Positions 1-5,943 of a stretch of DNA of 6,301 nt are shown one piece after another (the stretch's first letter is position 1; each line of letters begins with the position of its first letter). Made by a program: the position numbers and the translations under genes. The stretch spans positions 1-6,301 of the forward strand of contig RFUD01000149.1 in NCBI GenBank assembly GCA_009923125.1, given 5' to 3'. Source of the stretch: Planctomycetia bacterium. GTDB taxonomy: Bacteria; Planctomycetota; Planctomycetia; Pirellulales; UBA1268. Under the pieces are notes generated by a model that was not told the origin of the DNA, made no database searches, and was given only the letters and a program-made list of their open reading frames with translations.

Positions 1-118
1 CGTGCTCGCCGTGGGCGATGCGTCCTGGACCGAGAAGGCGCAGTTGATACGGCAGCAGATGGAACAGGCGGCTCGCCCCTATCAGAATTTCCAGGGGCCC
101 TGGCAGTACCGCCGGTAA
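1..118 (+). CDS. C-terminal fragment of an unidentified protein (partial, 5' end outside window)
   Basis: The frame starting at base 2 is open to a TAA at 116-118 and gives about 38 residues. The end is hydrophilic, with a helical, Gln-rich stretch (KAQLIRQQMEQAA) followed by an aromatic tail (YQNFQGPWQYRR). There is no membrane segment or recognisable motif in this piece, so no function is offered. The GTG at base 2 could formally be a start, but the window begins there and a longer gene entering from the left is much more likely. A hairpin follows 28 bases after the stop. Confidence 0.55.
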   Translation, partial: VLAVGDASWTEKAQLIRQQMEQAARPYQNFQGPWQYRR

Positions 119-145
119 GCCGTTCCTGTCCGGGCCTTGCCTGAC

Positions 146-177
146 CGGAATCGCCGCCCCATCATGGGCGGTTTCCG
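146..177 (+). terminator. Imperfect hairpin between the left-end gene and the ZIP gene; possible terminator
   Basis: CCGCCC (154-159) pairs with GGGCGG (166-171) around a 6-base loop. The stem continues through a G-T wobble (153/172), a 2-base bulge (151-152) and CGGAA (146-150) against TTCCG (173-177). The run after the loop contains TTT inside the stem, but there is no U tract beyond it, so it is not a textbook intrinsic terminator. It sits 28 bases after the stop at 118 and 17 bases before the ATG at 195. It could end the upstream transcript or act in the leader of the ZIP gene. Confidence 0.35.
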
Positions 178-194
178 CGTTCCGGTGCCCGTCC

Positions 195-1115
195 ATGCAA
201 TCTCTCGCCGCGATCACACTCCAGCCGGCCGCCGTCGCCAGCCTCGTCGGCTACCTCGTCCTGATCGCCGGAGCCGCGTGGGCGGGCGGTTCCTCGGTGG
301 CGTTCCTGACCCTCGGCCACCGTCGGATGCAGGTTCTGCTGTCGTTCACCGGTGGCGTGATGCTCGGCGTGGGCCTGCTGCACCTGCTCCCGCACGCCTA
401 TCTCGAGTTCGGCCGCCGCATCGACACGACCGTGGCCTGGGTGCTGGCGGGATTCTTCCTGATGTTCCTGCTCGAGCGGGCCTTTCACGGCCACGCCCAC
501 CACTCCGCCGACGGGAGCCACGGCTGTGGCCACGACCATGCGTCGGACCACGCGCACAGCCACGCCCACGCCGCCGCGGTCGGCAGCGGTCCCTGGGCGT
601 GGTGCGGCGCCTTTGCCGGCCTGGCCCTCCACAGTCTCGCCGACGGCGCCGCCCTGGCCGCCTCCGTCGGCGCCGACGGTGATCATGGCGACTCGCTGCT
701 GGCCGGGTTCGCCACGTTTCTGGCGATCGTGCTGCACAAGCCGTTCGATTCGGGGATCATCGCCACGCTGATGATCAAGGCGGGAGCGAGCGGCGGCACC
801 CGCCGCCTGGTGAACGGCGCCTACGCGTTGGTCGTGCCGCTCGGCGCGATCCTGTTCATGGCCAGCCTGCGGGTGGCGGGCGGTCATCAGAGCACCGTCC
901 TCGGCGCGGCCCTGGCGATGGCGGCCGGGGCGTTCCTGTGCATCGCCGCCGCCGACCTGCTGCCGGAGGTGGAGTTTCACAGCCACGACCGGCTCCTCCT
1001 CACCGCCGCCCTGGCGCTCGGCATCTCGGCCGCCTGGGCCATCGTGGTGATGGAGCATTCGTCCCACGCCCACGCCGCGCACGCCGGCGCGGGCGGCGGC
1101 CACGCTCACGACTGA
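195..1115 (+). CDS. ZIP-family divalent metal transporter with His-rich loop
   Basis: The 306-residue product is an inner-membrane transporter expected to carry zinc or a related divalent metal into the cytoplasm. It has about eight hydrophobic segments (near residues 13-31, 45-66, 79-94, 134-157, 167-185, 205-224, 233-253 and 266-286). Between the third and fourth lies a variable loop (98-125) with 11 histidines. The fourth helix holds the ZIP signature HSLADG (146-151). The fifth has HKPFD (181-185) where the family usually has a HE-x-P-x-E type motif, so the second metal-site acid is altered. DLLPE-x4-HSHD (254-265) and the His-rich C-terminal tail (288-305) also fit the family. The ATG at 195 is the first in this frame and has no Shine-Dalgarno site. 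The stop lies 4 bp from the stop of the opposing gene. Metal specificity and direction of transport are not shown by the sequence. Confidence 0.88.
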   Translation: MQSLAAITLQPAAVASLVGYLVLIAGAAWAGGSSVAFLTLGHRRMQVLLSFTGGVMLGVGLLHLLPHAYLEFGRRIDTTVAWVLAGFFLMFLLERAFHGHAHHSADGSHGCGHDHASDHAHSHAHAAAVGSGPWAWCGAFAGLALHSLADGAALAASVGADGDHGDSLLAGFATFLAIVLHKPFDSGIIATLMIKAGASGGTRRLVNGAYALVVPLGAILFMASLRVAGGHQSTVLGAALAMAAGAFLCIAAADLLPEVEFHSHDRLLLTAALALGISAAWAIVVMEHSSHAHAAHAGAGGGHAHD

Positions 1116-1119
1116 CCGC

Positions 1120-1671
1120 CTAGGTCTCGACGTCGAGGCCGCGGGCGGCGCGGATCGCGCGCACGTCGGCGAGCACTTCCTCGATGAGTTCGTGCTGGCG
1201 GCGCATGGTGGGCCGCTGGGCCTGGAAGAGCCAGGCGATCAACGCCACCAGCGTCAAGGCGCCCACGAGGTGCGGCGTCACCCACTCCTGCGTGCCGGGG
1301 CGGCCCGAAGCCGGATCGGCGGCGCCGCCGAGCGCGACGATCGCCACCACGGCCAGCATGCCGAGCATCGCGAAGGGGAATGCCCGCCGTTTGAGCGTCC
1401 GGCTGCGTTCGATGTAGCCGCCGTCGAGGCCGTAGGTTTCGACCACCTCCCTGCACCACCGACCCGTGCCGATGAAGTAGGTCACCGCCATGCTGTTGAC
1501 GAGCACGACGAGCAGCGCGGCCAGCACGCCGGAAAGCCGGTGGACCGTGCCCCAGCGGAGCAGGTGCGGATCGGTTTGTCCGTGCAGGTCGCCGATCCAC
1601 AGGCCGAGACCCGCGGTGGCCACGAGCAGCGCCACGGCGAACGTGGCCACACGGGAAAAGACGCGTTCCAT
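1120..1671 (-). CDS. Uncharacterised four-helix inner-membrane protein
   Basis: The 183-residue protein is not assignable to a known function. Hydrophobic segments lie near residues 7-27, 45-67, 97-115 and 133-150, followed by an amphipathic, charged C-terminal helix (about 153-178). Polar landmarks look conserved in style: VHRLSG (43-48) at the start of helix 2, NS (59-60) and YFIGTGRWCREVVETYGLD (65-83) after it, LKRRAFPF (93-100) before helix 3, and TPHLVGA (132-138) at helix 4. H44 and H134 sit at helix entrances and could bind a cofactor such as haem, but this is speculation. The ATG at 1671 is the only start, because an upstream in-frame ATG (1722) is followed at once by a stop. There is no clear ribosome binding site. 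It is divergent from the pdxA-like gene and convergent with the ZIP gene. Confidence 0.8.
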   Translation of the reverse strand: MERVFSRVATFAVALLVATAGLGLWIGDLHGQTDPHLLRWGTVHRLSGVLAALLVVLVNSMAVTYFIGTGRWCREVVETYGLDGGYIERSRTLKRRAFPFAMLGMLAVVAIVALGGAADPASGRPGTQEWVTPHLVGALTLVALIAWLFQAQRPTMRRQHELIEEVLADVRAIRAARGLDVET

Positions 1672-1766
1672 GGAGCTGTCGTTGAAACCTCGGCGGCGGC
1701 GGCGGGCCCGTCATGGAAGCATGAGCGTGCGATCGCCTTCGCTCCGTTATAGGCTTACGGCCGCCG
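1672..1766. promoter_or_regulatory. Divergent intergenic region with one AT-rich island
   Basis: This 95 bp spacer must hold the promoters of both flanking genes. It is GC-rich, with a CGG run at 1690-1703, except for GTTATAGG at 1746-1753. On the minus strand this reads TATAAC (1751-1746), five of six bases of a sigma-70 -10 box, leaving a leader of about 70 bases for the membrane protein. On the plus strand TATAGG (1748-1753) is a weaker match only 13 bases before the pdxA-like ATG. No convincing -35 box was found at standard spacing in either direction. Confidence 0.3.
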
Positions 1767-2864
1767 ATGACCCACCCCTCGTCACCCAAGCTGTTGATCA
1801 CGTGCGGCGATCCGGCGGGGATCGGCCCCGAGGTGGCGATTGCCTCCTGGACGAGGTCGGCGGCGCACGCCACCGCCCGGTTGCGGGTCGTGGCGTCGGC
1901 CGACATGCTCGCCGCGACGCTCCGCGACACGCCCGGCCTGCTACCGCCCGGTCTGCCGCCGCTCAGCCTGGAGACGGTCGCGGCCGACGACGATCGCCCG
2001 TCGCGGCGCGAGACACTGCTGGTGATCGAGCCGTCGGCGCGGGGTGAGCCGGTCCGGCGAGGCCGCATCTCGGCTGCCGGCGGCGCCGCGGCGATCCGGG
2101 CGCTCGAGACGGCGTTTGACTGCGTGCGGCGCGGGCAAGCCCGGGCGATCGTCACCGGGCCGCTCAACAAGGAGGCGATCCACGCGGCGGGCCACGATGT
2201 GCCCGGGCACACCGAATGGCTCGCGCGGGCCTGCGGCCTGCCCGACGCGGCGGCGTCGATGATGCTCTGGCTGCCCGCGGCCGGGGGGGCTCAGGGTGGT
2301 CTCGGCGTGGTGCATGCGACGCTCCACGAATCACTGCGCGACGCCCTGGGCCACCTTTCGACACCGACGATCGTCGCGGCGGGCCGCCGGCTCGCCCGCG
2401 TGCTTGCGGCGCTCCTCGACCGGCCGGCCCGGCTCGCGGTCGCGGCGCTCAACCCGCACGGCGGCGAAGGCGGACTGTTCGGCGACGAGGAGCCGCGGCT
2501 GGTCGCCCCCGCCGTCGAACGGCTCATCGCGGACGGACTCGACGTCGCGGGGCCGCTCCCCGCCGACACGCTCTTCCTGCGGGCGAGCCAGGGCGCGTTC
2601 GACGGCGTCGTCGCGCTGTACCACGACCAGGGCCACATCCCGGTCAAGCTCCTCGGGATGCATCGGGCGGTGAACATCACGCTCGGGCTCCCCGTGGTGC
2701 GCACGAGCGTCGCGCATGGCACCGCGTTCGACATCGTCGGCACCGGCTCCGCCGATCCGTCGAGCATGCTCGCGGCGATCGACGTGGCCCGGCGGCTGGT
2801 GGCCGCGGGCGGTGCCGACGTCACGGCCGCATCGGCGACAGGTTCCGGACAAACTGATCGGTGA
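1767..2864 (+). CDS. pdxA: PdxA-family 4-hydroxythreonine-4-phosphate dehydrogenase (or PdxA2-type sugar-acid phosphate dehydrogenase)
   Basis: The 365-residue product is a cytoplasmic, metal- and NAD(P)-dependent dehydrogenase. PdxA oxidises 4-phosphohydroxy-L-threonine in the DXP-dependent pyridoxal phosphate pathway, and PdxJ then uses the product. Family motifs occur in order: GDPAGIGPE (14-22), GPLNKEAIHAAG (131-142), PGHTE (146-150), LNPHGGEGGLFG (228-239), GPLPADTLF (262-270), YHDQGHIPVK (285-294) and NITLGLPVVRTS (303-314) with AHGTAFD (316-322). By motif alignment from memory, the three metal histidines of the E. coli enzyme (166, 211, 266) correspond to H187, H231 and H286. The length is slightly above the usual 330 residues, mainly from an insert around 55-100. 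The HDQGHIPVK form resembles the PdxA2 branch (D-threonate or D-erythronate 4-phosphate dehydrogenases), so the substrate is open. No partner pdxJ or DUF1537 kinase gene is in the window. The ATG at 1767 is the first in frame and has no Shine-Dalgarno site. Its end overlaps the opposing gene by 44 bp. Confidence 0.93.
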   Translation: MTHPSSPKLLITCGDPAGIGPEVAIASWTRSAAHATARLRVVASADMLAATLRDTPGLLPPGLPPLSLETVAADDDRPSRRETLLVIEPSARGEPVRRGRISAAGGAAAIRALETAFDCVRRGQARAIVTGPLNKEAIHAAGHDVPGHTEWLARACGLPDAAASMMLWLPAAGGAQGGLGVVHATLHESLRDALGHLSTPTIVAAGRRLARVLAALLDRPARLAVAALNPHGGEGGLFGDEEPRLVAPAVERLIADGLDVAGPLPADTLFLRASQGAFDGVVALYHDQGHIPVKLLGMHRAVNITLGLPVVRTSVAHGTAFDIVGTGSADPSSMLAAIDVARRLVAAGGADVTAASATGSGQTDR

Positions 2865-3852
2865 CGTCGATCAGCCCTTCGATGGCGGGCTTGTAGACGA
2901 ACGCCGTGGCATCGACCGGCTCGCCGATGCGCACGTCGTAGAGCTCGAACACCGTCACCACGTCGGGCGCCGTCGCCGCCACAGGACGCGGCCCCGGGAT
3001 CGCCAGCCACTCGATGCGAAACGGAAACAGGTCGCGTCGGCCCACCGACAGCCGCACGCTCCAGGGCAGGCCCTCGGGAAGGTCGGCGGCGGTGATGCCC
3101 GCGGGCAGGTCGATCGCCTCGGCCTGGTCGGGGAGCAGTTCCGCCAGCCGCCTCCTGTTCCACGAACCATCCACCCTCCAGACCGGCATGCCGTCGAGTT
3201 CCTCGGCGACCGGTTCCGCGAACTCGAACCGTTCGCGGACGAGCATGAGCATGCGTTGGATGCCGCCCAGATACGGACCGTCGCTGGGCCGTTGGCCGAC
3301 CTGCAGCCTCTCGAGCTGCTCGTGGACGCGTTGCACGTCGATGCGTTGCACCGTCGGCGACTGCATCCCGAGCTGGCGGAAGTTCCACAGGAACAGTCCG
3401 TCACAGACCTCGAGCAGGTCGAACGTCTCGGTGTCGGCCGAGAGCCTCGACTCCAGGCGGAACCGCTGCTCGACGCCCGTGCCCGACTGCACGTACCGGC
3501 CTCCGCCCTTGAGCACGACGTCACCCACCCGCGCGAGTTGCCGCACGCGGGCCGAGATCGACTCCGCCCGGCCGAGCCCCGCGATCATGGCGGCGACGAC
3601 CCGTTCGCCGCTTCCGGCGGAGTCGGCTTCCGCGCCCCGCTGGTAGATGCTGCCCGACGGTGCCCCCTGGGCGAGGGCCCGAGGGGCACCCTCCCCTCCC
3701 CCGCCCTGCACCGCGATGCCCGTGGCGAGGAGCGGCGCGAGCCACCACGGCCACGGGCGCGGTTTCGGGGGACTGGGCAAAGGGCGGTTCGTCACGGTCG
3801 GAGAAACCTTGAGGATTTTGCCAAAGAAACGGGCGGCCGGGCGTCGAAACAC
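2821..3852 (-). CDS. Exported protein, probably LolA-like fold (uncharacterised)
   Basis: The 343-residue product carries an export signal. A Pro/Arg/Lys-rich stretch (about 22-35) precedes a hydrophobic core (WWLAPLLATGIAV, 36-48), with a likely cleavage after ALA at 59-61. The mature part alternates short beta-type strands: VVLKGGGRYVQ (112-122), EQRFRLESRLS (128-138), FDLLEVCDGLFLWNFRQLG (144-162), then a helical insert (176-240) and strands near 264-284 and 298-310. The 'DG-x-x-LWN' strand pair is reminiscent of LolA and related periplasmic lipid- or lipoprotein-binding folds, but overall identity is too low to be certain by eye. The start is unsure. The longest frame begins with GTG at 3852; another GTG at 3795 has AAGG 11 bases upstream and leaves a more normal-length signal peptide. 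The gene is divergent from a lipoprotein operon, which suits an envelope role. Confidence 0.68.
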   Translation of the reverse strand: MFRRPAARFFGKILKVSPTVTNRPLPSPPKPRPWPWWLAPLLATGIAVQGGGGEGAPRALAQGAPSGSIYQRGAEADSAGSGERVVAAMIAGLGRAESISARVRQLARVGDVVLKGGGRYVQSGTGVEQRFRLESRLSADTETFDLLEVCDGLFLWNFRQLGMQSPTVQRIDVQRVHEQLERLQVGQRPSDGPYLGGIQRMLMLVRERFEFAEPVAEELDGMPVWRVDGSWNRRRLAELLPDQAEAIDLPAGITAADLPEGLPWSVRLSVGRRDLFPFRIEWLAIPGPRPVAATAPDVVTVFELYDVRIGEPVDATAFVYKPAIEGLIDVTDQFVRNLSPMRP

Positions 3853-3988
3853 AGGTGTCGGAGAGTCGGTGCAGCCGCTGCCGTCCGGATTCGCGGGTCG
3901 TCCGCGAGTCTACGGCAAGCGTCGCGGCCGGCCCAAGACGGAACGACCGCGGTCGCCAGACGATCGCCGGCTTTGGAGGTGAGATGCC
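3853..3988. promoter_or_regulatory. Divergent intergenic region with two inverted repeats
   Basis: This 136 bp gap separates the LolA-like gene from the lipoprotein operon and should contain both promoters. TCGCGG (3891-3896) and CCGCGA (3902-3907) form an inverted repeat with a 5-base spacer, extended by GAT/GTC (3888-3890 with 3908-3910). A perfect 12-base palindrome, CGACCGCGGTCG, lies at 3944-3955. On the minus strand TTGGGC (3936-3931) and TAGACT (3912-3907) are 18 bases apart and could be a weak sigma-70 promoter for the LolA-like gene, overlapping the first repeat. No clear promoter was seen for the plus-strand operon. Short GC palindromes can arise by chance in such a GC-rich genome. 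Confidence 0.3.
3975..3983 (+). promoter_or_regulatory. Strong Shine-Dalgarno site of the lipoprotein gene
   Basis: GGAGGTGAG matches the anti-Shine-Dalgarno sequence very well and ends 5 bases before the ATG at 3989. It decides the start at 3989 over the ATG at 3995 (spacing too long). The ATG at 3984 overlaps the end of the site and is out of frame. It is the only strong ribosome binding site in the window, so this operon may be well translated compared with its neighbours. Confidence 0.8.
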
Positions 3989-5263
3989 ATGGTGATGAAG
4001 ACGCGTCTGCACGGGTTCGTCGGACTGTCGCTCGCAGCGTCGCTGACGGGCTGCCACATCCCGGCCAACTCCCCGCTCACAGGACTGGCCCAGATTCGTC
4101 CAGTCGCGACCCCGCACACCAACGTGCTGCCCCCGGCGGCCATGCTCCAGCACCCCGGCCCCGGCGTCGAAGGCCCCGGCCCGGGTGTGATCGTGCCCGC
4201 CTCCTACGAGGCCGCCCTGGCCGACGCGGCGGCCGCCGGCGGCGAGGGTGGAGTCGGCATGGGTGGCGGCGTCATGGGTCCGACGTCGCAGATCGGGTTC
4301 ATCGGTCCCGACGGCATGCAGGTCCGCTGGGATGTCAGCGGTTCCGGCGGCTTCGACTCCGAGCCGCTCGTCACACCCGGCCGCTACGACTTTCCGCAGG
4401 GCGCGATCTACCGCCTCAAGATCACCGACATCCCCGGCCACGAGGGCCTCGAGCTCTACCCGACGATCGAGGTCGCTCCGGTGGCGCCGCGCACGGCGGC
4501 GTTCCTCGACCACAACGCGGTCCCGTTCCAACTCACCGAGGAGGATCTCGACCAGGTCACGGCGGGCAACTTCGTGACGAAGGTCGTGTACCTCCCCGAT
4601 CCCGACTTCCAGGAACTCGCGGTCGCCGGAGTCGAGACGCTCGTGAGCACGCGGCTCGATCCGGGCATCGATCCGGTCTGCGAGGCCGATCGCCGCGGCT
4701 CGATCCTGGCGATCATCCGCATCGGCAACAAGGATCTCCAATCCCCGGGCAGCGGCGGCTATGCGGCCGTTGCCGGCGGCATGGGAGGCGGTCCCGGTGG
4801 CGGCGGTGGTGGTGGCAACTGCCCTGTCGGCATCGCCGCGCCTCTCGGCATGCCCGCGGGAGGCAACCCCGCGCAGCTGCCCCCGGCGTTCCTCGCCGGC
4901 GCCACGGCGCCGGAGTACGGCATGCCGATCACCGGCACGCCGATCGGACTGCCCGGCCCCGCGCACATCCCACTGGGGGTGCCCGCCGGCCTGCAGAAGC
5001 ACACGATCACGAACCACACGAAGATGCACATCCCGCCGCCGACGCGTGAGCTCAAGCTGCACGTCCAGCAGTACCCGGGCCTGAGCTATCCGAAGCCGGC
5101 CCACCGGGCCTACATCGCGGAACGGTCCGACGTGCCGCACATCAAGCTCAAGCAGCCGCCGGAAGATCGCAAGCGGTTCGTCGAGAACGGCGGTCCCGAT
5201 CCCGACGCGGCCGCGGCTGCCGCCGGCCTCTGCCCGCCGGAGCCGGGTGACTACCTGGAGTGA
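3989..5263 (+). CDS. Uncharacterised envelope lipoprotein, first gene of a three-gene operon
   Basis: The 424-residue product is a predicted lipoprotein. Basic residues (K4, R6), a hydrophobic core (10-20) and the lipobox LTGC with Cys22 as the acylated residue are followed by His23 rather than an inner-membrane-retaining Asp, which fits outer-membrane placement. Then come a flexible Pro/Gly/Ala-rich linker (45-100) and a beta-rich domain (about 102-250) with the landmarks GPDGM (106-110), YRLKIT (141-146), LELYPTIEV (154-162), DLDQV (186-190), TKVVY (197-201) and IRIGNKDL (243-250). A Gly-rich linker follows (263-276), then a segment with Pro/Gly-rich motifs (GMPITGTPIGLPGP, 311-324) and a basic, PxP-punctuated tail (349-400). 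The 102-250 domain recurs in the next gene product. Function is unknown; a structural or surface-scaffold role is only a guess. The start at 3989 is fixed by a strong ribosome binding site, and the stop overlaps the next start (TGATG). Confidence 0.88.
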   Translation: MVMKTRLHGFVGLSLAASLTGCHIPANSPLTGLAQIRPVATPHTNVLPPAAMLQHPGPGVEGPGPGVIVPASYEAALADAAAAGGEGGVGMGGGVMGPTSQIGFIGPDGMQVRWDVSGSGGFDSEPLVTPGRYDFPQGAIYRLKITDIPGHEGLELYPTIEVAPVAPRTAAFLDHNAVPFQLTEEDLDQVTAGNFVTKVVYLPDPDFQELAVAGVETLVSTRLDPGIDPVCEADRRGSILAIIRIGNKDLQSPGSGGYAAVAGGMGGGPGGGGGGGNCPVGIAAPLGMPAGGNPAQLPPAFLAGATAPEYGMPITGTPIGLPGPAHIPLGVPAGLQKHTITNHTKMHIPPPTRELKLHVQQYPGLSYPKPAHRAYIAERSDVPHIKLKQPPEDRKRFVENGGPDPDAAAAAAGLCPPEPGDYLE

Positions 5264-5943
5264 TGAACACGCCCACCACCACCATCCGGACAGGGTCCGT
5301 GCTGCGGGTTGCCCGCGGACTGCTGGCGACCGTCGTCCTCGCCTCGTCCGCCTCTGTGGGCCTTGCCCACGAGGATGCCGAGCCGATCACGACGGGAACA
5401 CTCGCCAGAGACCTTCCACCGGGAGCGATTGGCGCTCGCGGGCGCCTGCAGCCCGGTCCCTGTCCGGATGGTGTGCTGCCCGATGCGGTGCAGCCGGTCG
5501 AGATTCGCGGGCCCGAGGGCCTGTCGATCTCGATCGAGACGGCCGAGGGCTGGTCTCCGCGGCGGCCCGCCCCGCTGCGGATGGGCATCGTGGTGGGCCA
5601 GCCCTACCGGCTCCGGCTCACGGGCTTCGCGGACGCCCCCGGGCAGGAGCTGTTTCCGACGGTGCGGGTGCTCGCCAAACTCGCGACGCCCCCGGGGCAG
5701 GCCTGGAGGTTTCCGGTGGAGATCGAGATCGACCAGGCCGACATCGACGCCGCCCTCGACGGCGCGCTCGTGCGCCGGGTGGTGTACTCCGCATGCGACC
5801 CGGAGACGCCCGACATCGTCCCCGCCGGCTGGTTCGACGTCCGGCCCGGCGACGACGCGTTCCAGGTGGCCCTCACGCTGGGTGATCCGGTCGCCGAGGT
5901 GATCCTCGGCAACCGGCTGCCGACATCGGGAGCCGCGCGATGA
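5263..5943 (+). CDS. Uncharacterised secreted protein sharing a domain with the preceding lipoprotein
   Basis: The 226-residue product has a Sec signal: R9, R15 and R18, a hydrophobic core (20-35) and a probable cleavage in VGLA-HED near residue 35. There is no lipobox Cys, so a soluble periplasmic or peripheral protein is expected. After a short Pro/Gly segment, residues 83-220 align with the upstream lipoprotein: GPEGL (83-87), YRLRLT (115-120), QELFPTVRV (128-136), ADIDAAL (159-165), RRVVY (171-175) and ILGNRL (214-219). Only two Cys (67, 178) occur. The ATG at 5263 overlaps the previous stop as TGATG, giving translational coupling. A GTG at 5260 directly before it would add one residue and cannot be excluded. 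The stop overlaps the next start as ATGA. Function is unknown. Confidence 0.83.
   Translation: MNTPTTTIRTGSVLRVARGLLATVVLASSASVGLAHEDAEPITTGTLARDLPPGAIGARGRLQPGPCPDGVLPDAVQPVEIRGPEGLSISIETAEGWSPRRPAPLRMGIVVGQPYRLRLTGFADAPGQELFPTVRVLAKLATPPGQAWRFPVEIEIDQADIDAALDGALVRRVVYSACDPETPDIVPAGWFDVRPGDDAFQVALTLGDPVAEVILGNRLPTSGAAR

Noticed and set aside
162..1109. 315-codon minus-strand open frame opposite the ZIP gene
   Set aside because: Mirror of the ZIP coding sequence, with no hydrophobic segments or motifs. The ZIP frame has clear family signatures.
2291..3388. 365-codon open frame on the minus strand overlapping the pdxA-like and LolA-like genes
   Set aside because: It conflicts with the well-supported PdxA motifs and has low-complexity Arg/Ala/Ser composition.
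4756..4819. GGC/GGT-rich run resembling a microsatellite
   Set aside because: It encodes an in-frame glycine linker between two segments of the lipoprotein. Codons are mixed, so it is a protein feature more than a DNA repeat.
4896..4913. Perfect 8-base inverted repeat CCGGCGCC-AC-GGCGCCGG inside the lipoprotein gene
   Set aside because: The 2-base loop is too tight for a full hairpin. The repeat falls in Ala/Gly/Pro codons where such GC symmetry is expected by chance, mid-gene with no regulatory context.
2716..5049. 777-codon open frame on the plus strand running across the LolA-like gene and most of the lipoprotein gene
   Set aside because: It has the Arg/Pro/His-rich composition of out-of-frame GC-rich DNA and no domain. 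It crosses genes with signal peptides and recognisable motifs in other frames.
3521..5140. 539-codon open frame on the minus strand opposite the lipoprotein gene
   Set aside because: Arg/Gly/Asp-rich shadow translation. The plus-strand frame has the strong ribosome binding site, the lipobox and the domain shared with its neighbour.
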